Positions 30,326 through 35,684 of a stretch of 35,684 nt of DNA are shown one piece after another. The notes below the pieces were generated by a model. It saw nothing but the letters and a program-made list of their open reading frames with translations, ran no database searches and was not told the DNA's origin. The DNA comes from an uncultured Luminiphilus sp. Lineage in GTDB: Bacteria > Pseudomonadota > Gammaproteobacteria > Pseudomonadales > Halieaceae. The position numbers and the translations under genes were made by a program. Each line of letters starts with the position of its first letter. Position 1 is the stretch's first letter. The stretch lies in the NCBI GenBank assembly GCA_938085095.1, contig CALKEI010000135.1, positions 1 through 35,684 on the forward strand, in the 5' to 3' direction.

Positions 30326-31042
30326 GTGCCTCGAATCATCCTCCTACTCGCCGTCGCACTGACGCTGGTCATTTTGATCCGACGCGCACAGCGGCAACCA
30401 CCGCACAAGCGGCGCAGCGCCTATCTGCAGATTATTCTCGGAAGCGCCGTGATCGGGGTGGTGATTCTGACGCTGATGGGAAAAATGCACTGGATCGGCG
30501 CAGCACTGACCGGACTGCTGGTAGTGGCAAGACAGATGCTCCCCCTTCTTATTCGTTTCCTGCCGATGCTGGGGAATCTCGGAGGGGGCGGCGCCAGCGC
30601 TGCAGGGAAGCAGTCAGAGGTGACCTCTCGCATTCTGAAGATGACGCTAGATCACGACAGTGGCGATCTCAGTGGAATGATATTAGAGGGCCCCTATCAG
30701 GACTGGTTGCTGCATGAGCTTGACCGACAACAACTTGATGAATTGATGGCCTTCTGCCAACACGAAGATGCCGACTCGGTGCAGTTGCTCGCCAGCTACC
30801 TTGAGCAACGCTTTCCCGGCGAAGCTGACCATAGCGAACACCAAGACCAGTCAGCCACTACTCAAGCCTCCGGCCTGACCCGAGCGGAAGCCCTCGCTTT
30901 GCTCGGACTCGAAGATGACGCCAGTAACGAGGACATCGTATCGGCACATCGCACCTTGATCCAAAAGCTACATCCGGATCGAGGGGGAAATGACTATCTG
31001 GCGGCAAAAATTAACGAAGCCAAGGATTTTTTGCTCAATTGA
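30326..31042 (+). CDS. Membrane protein with C-terminal J domain (Pam18/Tim14-like)
   Basis: N-terminal TM segments; C-terminal [51 protein letters not shown] with HPD motif. GTG start at 30326. Confidence 0.87.
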   Translation: [238 protein letters not shown]

Positions 31043-31107
31043 ACTATCGCAGGTTCCCGCAGCCTGAAGTCAGGTGATCAAAGAAATCGTCAGGAGGGCC
31101 ATAAGAT

Positions 31108-31395
31108 ATGAGCGGCGCATTCATCATTCGAAATCAGCTGGGGCATTACTGGGGGAAATCGGGCGGTTGGGTCAAAGGGGGTCGGGCCAGTCAGGTGGCG
31201 TGCTGGACACACCGCGACGAGGCCGTGAACACCCTTTTTGAACTGGGCTCCAAAGAAACAGATCTGCGTGGCGAGATTCTGCTTGCCGAAACTGAGGGCA
31301 AGCAACCGAAAAACCTTGAAGTCAGTCGACACCCCGTTCCCAAGCCCGATGGGGAAAAAGACCTTGAAACGGACGAAGACGACCCCATTGATTAA
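31108..31395 (+). CDS. Small uncharacterised protein (95 aa)
   Basis: ATG start with upstream aggagg; [21 protein letters not shown]; acidic C-terminus; fits the plus-strand gene run. Confidence 0.7.
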   Translation: MSGAFIIRNQLGHYWGKSGGWVKGGRASQVACWTHRDEAVNTLFELGSKETDLRGEILLAETEGKQPKNLEVSRHPVPKPDGEKDLETDEDDPID

Positions 31396-31427
31396 GCTAC
31401 GAGGCGCTTTTTGAGGGAGCGAAAAAT

Positions 31428-32309
31428 ATGAGGATTTTGTTGTTTCTCGGCACCAATATCGCCGTTCTGGTGCTGGTCAGCATGATATTTAATTTGCTCG
31501 GACTTGAGGGCATTCTCGCCAATAACGGCGTAGATCTTAACCTCGGCAGTCTGCTGATTTTTTGTGCGCTATTCGGAATGAGTGGCTCCCTGATATCGCT
31601 TTTTTTATCCAAATTCATGGCGAAACGAGGCACTGGCACACAGATTATCGAGACACCCCGTAACCGAGACGAGCAGTGGCTGGTCGATACAGTCAAATCA
31701 CTCGCTGAGGATGCCGGCATCGGCATGCCTGAAGTCGGTATTTTTCCCTCGGACGCGGCCAATGCCTTTGCTACCGGATGGAATCGAAACAACGCACTGG
31801 TTGCGGTCAGTAGCGGACTGTTGAGACGCTTCGAGGAGCGCGAAGCACGCGCCGTACTGGCTCACGAAATCGGCCATGTTGCCAACGGCGACATGATCAC
31901 ACTCTCACTGATTCAGGGTGTAGTGAATACGTTCGTCATGTTTTTCGCCCGCATCATTGGGCACACCGTTGACCGGGTCGTGTTCAAGACGCAGCGCGGC
32001 TACGGTATCGGCTATTTTATCGTAACGATTGTTGCTGAGATTATTTTAGGGATCCTCGCAAGCATGATCGTAATGTGGTTCTCGCGCTATCGGGAATATC
32101 GGGCCGACGCCGCCGGGGCACAGTTCGCCGGGAGTGCCGGTATGATTGCCGCCCTGCAACGGCTGAAAGCCGAACAGGGTTTGCCACAAGATTTACCGGG
32201 TGAGATGACGGCGTTCGGCATCCGGTCTCAGACCGGCTCCGGATTTGCCGCGCTATTGCGCTCCCACCCACCCCTCGACGATCGTATTTTGGCGCTGCAG
32301 AAAGGATGA
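31428..32309 (+). CDS. htpX: Membrane zinc metalloprotease HtpX
   Basis: [61 protein letters not shown]. Confidence 0.96.
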   Translation: MRILLFLGTNIAVLVLVSMIFNLLGLEGILANNGVDLNLGSLLIFCALFGMSGSLISLFLSKFMAKRGTGTQIIETPRNRDEQWLVDTVKSLAEDAGIGMPEVGIFPSDAANAFATGWNRNNALVAVSSGLLRRFEEREARAVLAHEIGHVANGDMITLSLIQGVVNTFVMFFARIIGHTVDRVVFKTQRGYGIGYFIVTIVAEIILGILASMIVMWFSRYREYRADAAGAQFAGSAGMIAALQRLKAEQGLPQDLPGEMTAFGIRSQTGSGFAALLRSHPPLDDRILALQKG

Positions 32310-33379
32310 AGGCGGGAGGACTGTTCCGCGCCTGCCTCGGTGCGGTCCTGTTTTGTTGGCAGGGACTGCCGCTGTCTGCAACAGAAGCGCCTGATTACCT
32401 CAGCTTCTCCACAGACGATGAAGCCAACACAACCGAAGTCTTTCAACTGGCCAGTCCGGCTGTCGTATTCGTGACCTCAAGCGAGCTGAGGCGGCAGCGC
32501 TTCACCCGAAACGTGATGGAGATTCCCCGAGGTGCCGGCTCCGGATTTATCTGGGACGCCGACTCCGGTCTGGTCGTCACCAACTACCACGTCGTCGCGG
32601 GTGCCGACCGGCTGACGATTACCTTAGAAGACGAGCAGGCATTTCAGGCTGAGGTGGTAGGCCTCGCTCCTGAGCGAGATCTGGCGGTGCTGCGTATTAT
32701 GGACCCGCCGGATAACTTGACCGAGCTACCGGTGGGGGATTCTTCCGAACTCTCGGTCGGGCGCAAGGTGATGGCCATTGGCAACCCCTTTGGTCTCGAT
32801 ACGACCCTCACTGTGGGGGTCGTCAGCGCGCTGGACCGCGAGATCCAATCACCGAGTAACCGAACGATCCGAGGCGTCATTCAGACCGATGCCGCGATCA
32901 ACCCGGGCAACTCTGGCGGGCCTCTCCTGAATTCTCTAGGTCAACTGATCGGCGTCAATACCGCCATTTATTCACCCAGTGGCGGCAGTGCGGGTATCGG
33001 TTTCGCTATTCCGGTCAACACCGTCATCGAAGTCGTGCCACAGTTGATCGCGTTTGGCAAAATCATGCGCCCCGTTCTGGGGGTGGAACTGGCATCCGAT
33101 CGCTGGTTGCAGCGATATCGCGTTGAGGGCGTCCCAATTGTCAGAACCTATCGTGGCTTCCCCGCCGAGACGGCCGGTATGGTGGGGGCCAGGAGAGGTT
33201 CGCGGGGGGAGATTATCCTCGGTGATGTCATCACCGAAATCGACGGTGCGCGGGTCATCAATAATGACGAATTCCTGTCAGAGATGGAAAAGCACCGCGT
33301 AGGCGACACGATTGACATCGTTACCACGCGCGAAGGCGAAGAAAAGCGATTTACCGTCGAACTGTCCGAGGTGCAGTAG
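32306..33379 (+). CDS. Trypsin-like serine protease with PDZ domain (S1C, DegS/HtrA-like)
   Basis: [57 protein letters not shown]-terminal PDZ-like region. ATGA overlap with htpX. Confidence 0.93.
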   Translation: MKAGGLFRACLGAVLFCWQGLPLSATEAPDYLSFSTDDEANTTEVFQLASPAVVFVTSSELRRQRFTRNVMEIPRGAGSGFIWDADSGLVVTNYHVVAGADRLTITLEDEQAFQAEVVGLAPERDLAVLRIMDPPDNLTELPVGDSSELSVGRKVMAIGNPFGLDTTLTVGVVSALDREIQSPSNRTIRGVIQTDAAINPGNSGGPLLNSLGQLIGVNTAIYSPSGGSAGIGFAIPVNTVIEVVPQLIAFGKIMRPVLGVELASDRWLQRYRVEGVPIVRTYRGFPAETAGMVGARRGSRGEIILGDVITEIDGARVINNDEFLSEMEKHRVGDTIDIVTTREGEEKRFTVELSEVQ

Positions 33380-33385
33380 AATCCA

Positions 33386-34789
33386 TCAGCCACCAAGGCG
33401 GTGTGGCCAGCTCTCAGGATCCAGTGTTTCGCGCGGTAATTGGTCCCGACTAAATCGGGGCGCCTCGCCCGTCTCTAGCTGGGTCTCATAGTGCTTGAGC
33501 AACGACATCGCGACAGGATAGAGCGCCCACAGCGCTAACAGGTTAGTGAGGGCCAACAACGCCATAGTGAGATCGGCGAACCCGAACACGGTGCCGAGAT
33601 CCTGAACCGATGCCCACGCAATCATGGTCAGCACGACGAGCCTGAATGCCAATACCGCGCGTGATCCCAGCCGCTCGAAATAAGCAATGCTGTTCTCTCC
33701 GAGGAAACTGTTATATGCGATGGTCGTGGTGGCAAATAACACGAGTGCGACGCTGACCAGTGGCTCCCCCCAGGGTCCCAGGTGCTCGGCGACTGCCATC
33801 TGAGTCAAGACCACGCCCTGAATCTGATCACCACCCGATCCATAGACCGGAGACATCAGGATGATCAATGCGGTGGCGGTGCACAATACAATCGTGTCAA
33901 TAAAGACGCTCAAAGACTGGACCAGCCCCTGTGACAGGGGGTGGGGCACGTCTGCTGCTGCGGCGACATTGGGTACCGTCCCGAGCCCAGCCTCATTGGA
34001 GAACAAACCTCTTCTTGCACCTTGAGTAATCGCCGCCGCGATGCCGCCGCCTACAGCCTGCTCGAGACCCAATGCAGATGAGAAAATCAGACCCAGCGCG
34101 CGGGGAATCTCGCTCACGTTCAATACCAGCACTGCCAGGGCGAGGATCAGATAACCCCCTACCATGACGGGCACCACAATTTCCGAGACCCGTGCGAGAC
34201 GTCGGATACCGCCAAAGAGGATAATCGCCATGACTAACGTCATCGCCGCGCCGCTGAACCAGGTCGGGACTCCAAAGGCAGATTCAATCGACGTGGTGAC
34301 CACGTAACTTTGCACTGCATTGAATCCAAAGCCAACGGTGAGTAACAACAGCACACTGTAGATCATGGGCAGTACCCGCCACCCCAGACCATAGTGCATG
34401 ACGTAAGCCGGCCCACCACGAAAAGTCTCGTCACCGTGACGCCGTTTATACAACTGCGCAAGCGCACATTCGAACAGGCTGGTTGCCATACCCAGCAGAG
34501 CGATCAGCCACATCCAGAACAGTGCACCCGGTCCCCCGAGGGTAATGGCCACCGCGACACCTGCGATATTGCCGCCACCCACTCGCCCAGCAACACTGAC
34601 AGAAAGCGCCTGAAAGCTTGAGATACCGCGATCAGTGCCCCGCCAGCCTATGTCAGAGAAGACCGCAAAGGCTCGCCGAAAAAGCCTGAGCTGAACAGCT
34701 CTGGAGCCCACGGTAAAGCGCACTCCGACGATCAGGAGGGCGGCGATCAACACATAGGACCAGAGCCAGTCCGTGAGGGTCATCAGCAT
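33386..34789 (-). CDS. Sodium:alanine/amino-acid symporter (AGCS family)
   Basis: ISSFQALSVSVAGRVGGGNIAGVAVAITLGGPGALFWMW; GARRGLFSNEAGLGTVPNVAAAADVPHPLSQGLVQSL. Start set at an internal Met; the ORF track gives 34876, which overlaps the upstream gene. Confidence 0.93.
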   Translation of the reverse strand: MLMTLTDWLWSYVLIAALLIVGVRFTVGSRAVQLRLFRRAFAVFSDIGWRGTDRGISSFQALSVSVAGRVGGGNIAGVAVAITLGGPGALFWMWLIALLGMATSLFECALAQLYKRRHGDETFRGGPAYVMHYGLGWRVLPMIYSVLLLLTVGFGFNAVQSYVVTTSIESAFGVPTWFSGAAMTLVMAIILFGGIRRLARVSEIVVPVMVGGYLILALAVLVLNVSEIPRALGLIFSSALGLEQAVGGGIAAAITQGARRGLFSNEAGLGTVPNVAAAADVPHPLSQGLVQSLSVFIDTIVLCTATALIILMSPVYGSGGDQIQGVVLTQMAVAEHLGPWGEPLVSVALVLFATTTIAYNSFLGENSIAYFERLGSRAVLAFRLVVLTMIAWASVQDLGTVFGFADLTMALLALTNLLALWALYPVAMSLLKHYETQLETGEAPRFSRDQLPRETLDPESWPHRLGG

Positions 34790-34794
34790 CGTTG

Positions 34795-35684
34795 TCAAAT
34801 CAACCCGGTGATCAGTATCAGCGCAACAGCGGGCACCACGACAAATCGCGTCAGTCCGCGCCACAGGCCATACCACTGCCGGTCATCCCGGAGTTCATCC
34901 TCGCTCAGTTCACGATGCATGAACCAACCCGTGAACAGCGCCACCAGCAAACCGGCCATGGGTAGCAGTAACCTGTCGTAAAGCGCCTCAGTGAGCTCGT
35001 TAAAATTCATACCCAGCAGCCGATAATCCTCCCAGATGTTATAGCTCAACACGGAAATCACACTGAGGCTCGTGACCGATCCGATAACCAGAATCGTGCT
35101 GCGTTCGCGCGAGATATTGAGCTTTTCCTTGGTCCAGCTGGTCACGCTCTCCAGCAAACCCACCATGGAGGTGACACCTGCAACCGCCAGCATCACGAAA
35201 AAGAGCACCGCGAAGATCGAACCACCGGGCATCTGCGAGAAAGCAACGGGCAAGGTCTGAAAAATCAGGCCGGGGCCGCTCGCCATGTCTAAACCAAAGT
35301 GAAATACCGCAGGGAAGACAACAAAGCCCGCCAGAATCGCAATCAGCGTATCCGCCAGAACAATCGTCCCCGCGCCGCGTGCGATAGAGAAATCTCGGGG
35401 CAGATAGGCACCGTAGGTCATCATGCCCCCCATGCCCACGCCAATCGAGAAAAAGGCCTGTCCGACCGCGGCGAGAACCGTCGCACCCGTGACCTTGCTG
35501 AAATCTGGGGTAAAAAGCCATTCCAGAGTTTCGATGAAGCCCCCAGCAAAGTAATTATAAATACTCAGTCCAACGAGCAGTGAAAACATCAGCGGCATCA
35601 TGACGGTAACGGCCCGCTCAATACCCGACGTGACCCCCGCATAAATAATCACCCCGACAATGAGGTTACCAATCAGCGTCCATA
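34795..35684 (-). CDS. Sodium-dependent transporter (NSS/SNF family), 5' end truncated by the window edge
   Basis: WTLIGNLIVGVIIYAGVTSGIERAVTVMMPLMF...SIGVGMGGMMTYGAYLPRD; the frame stays open to the right edge. Confidence 0.92.
   Translation of the reverse strand, partial: WTLIGNLIVGVIIYAGVTSGIERAVTVMMPLMFSLLVGLSIYNYFAGGFIETLEWLFTPDFSKVTGATVLAAVGQAFFSIGVGMGGMMTYGAYLPRDFSIARGAGTIVLADTLIAILAGFVVFPAVFHFGLDMASGPGLIFQTLPVAFSQMPGGSIFAVLFFVMLAVAGVTSMVGLLESVTSWTKEKLNISRERSTILVIGSVTSLSVISVLSYNIWEDYRLLGMNFNELTEALYDRLLLPMAGLLVALFTGWFMHRELSEDELRDDRQWYGLWRGLTRFVVVPAVALILITGLI

Noticed and set aside
30103-30717. 204-aa plus-strand ORF overlapping the VWA and J-domain genes
   Set aside because: Out-of-frame reading of two better supported genes; Arg/Ser-rich product typical of a spurious frame.
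1-35684. CRISPR arrays, tRNA/rRNA genes, transposases, phage genes
   Set aside because: No regularly spaced direct repeats, no cloverleaf or rRNA-like sequence recognised, and no transposase or integrase motifs among the ORFs.

Overview
The window is a gene-dense chromosomal segment of a gammaproteobacterium. A Cellvibrionales/Halieaceae-like marine lineage is my guess from gene content and order; no database search was run. Most of it is conserved housekeeping synteny: a surface-polysaccharide fragment (SDR epimerase, WecA-like GT4) and comEA; pyrF-lapB-lapA-ihfB-rpsA-cmk-aroA-tyrA-pheA-serC-gyrA on the minus strand; then mtaD-ubiG-mupP-yciK on plus; rluB-scpB-scpA-yciO-rnm on minus; and yciB, SH3 protein, cyclophilin, pdxJ, rluA, DUF2244, rimO and rsmE on plus. 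Next come msrA (minus), a less ordinary plus-strand cassette (small ORF, VWA protein, Pam18-like membrane J-domain protein, small conserved-looking ORF), htpX, a DegS-like protease, and two Na+-dependent transporters (AGCS and a truncated NSS) on minus. No tRNA, rRNA, CRISPR array or insertion sequence was recognised. The most interesting stretch is 29245-31042. It has a possible operator dyad, a leader that can be drawn as a three-way junction whose closing stem covers the ribosome-binding site, a 67-aa ORF, and a VWA gene that lacks a conventional start codon at the expected place and sits +1 behind a TCC-TAG stop context.
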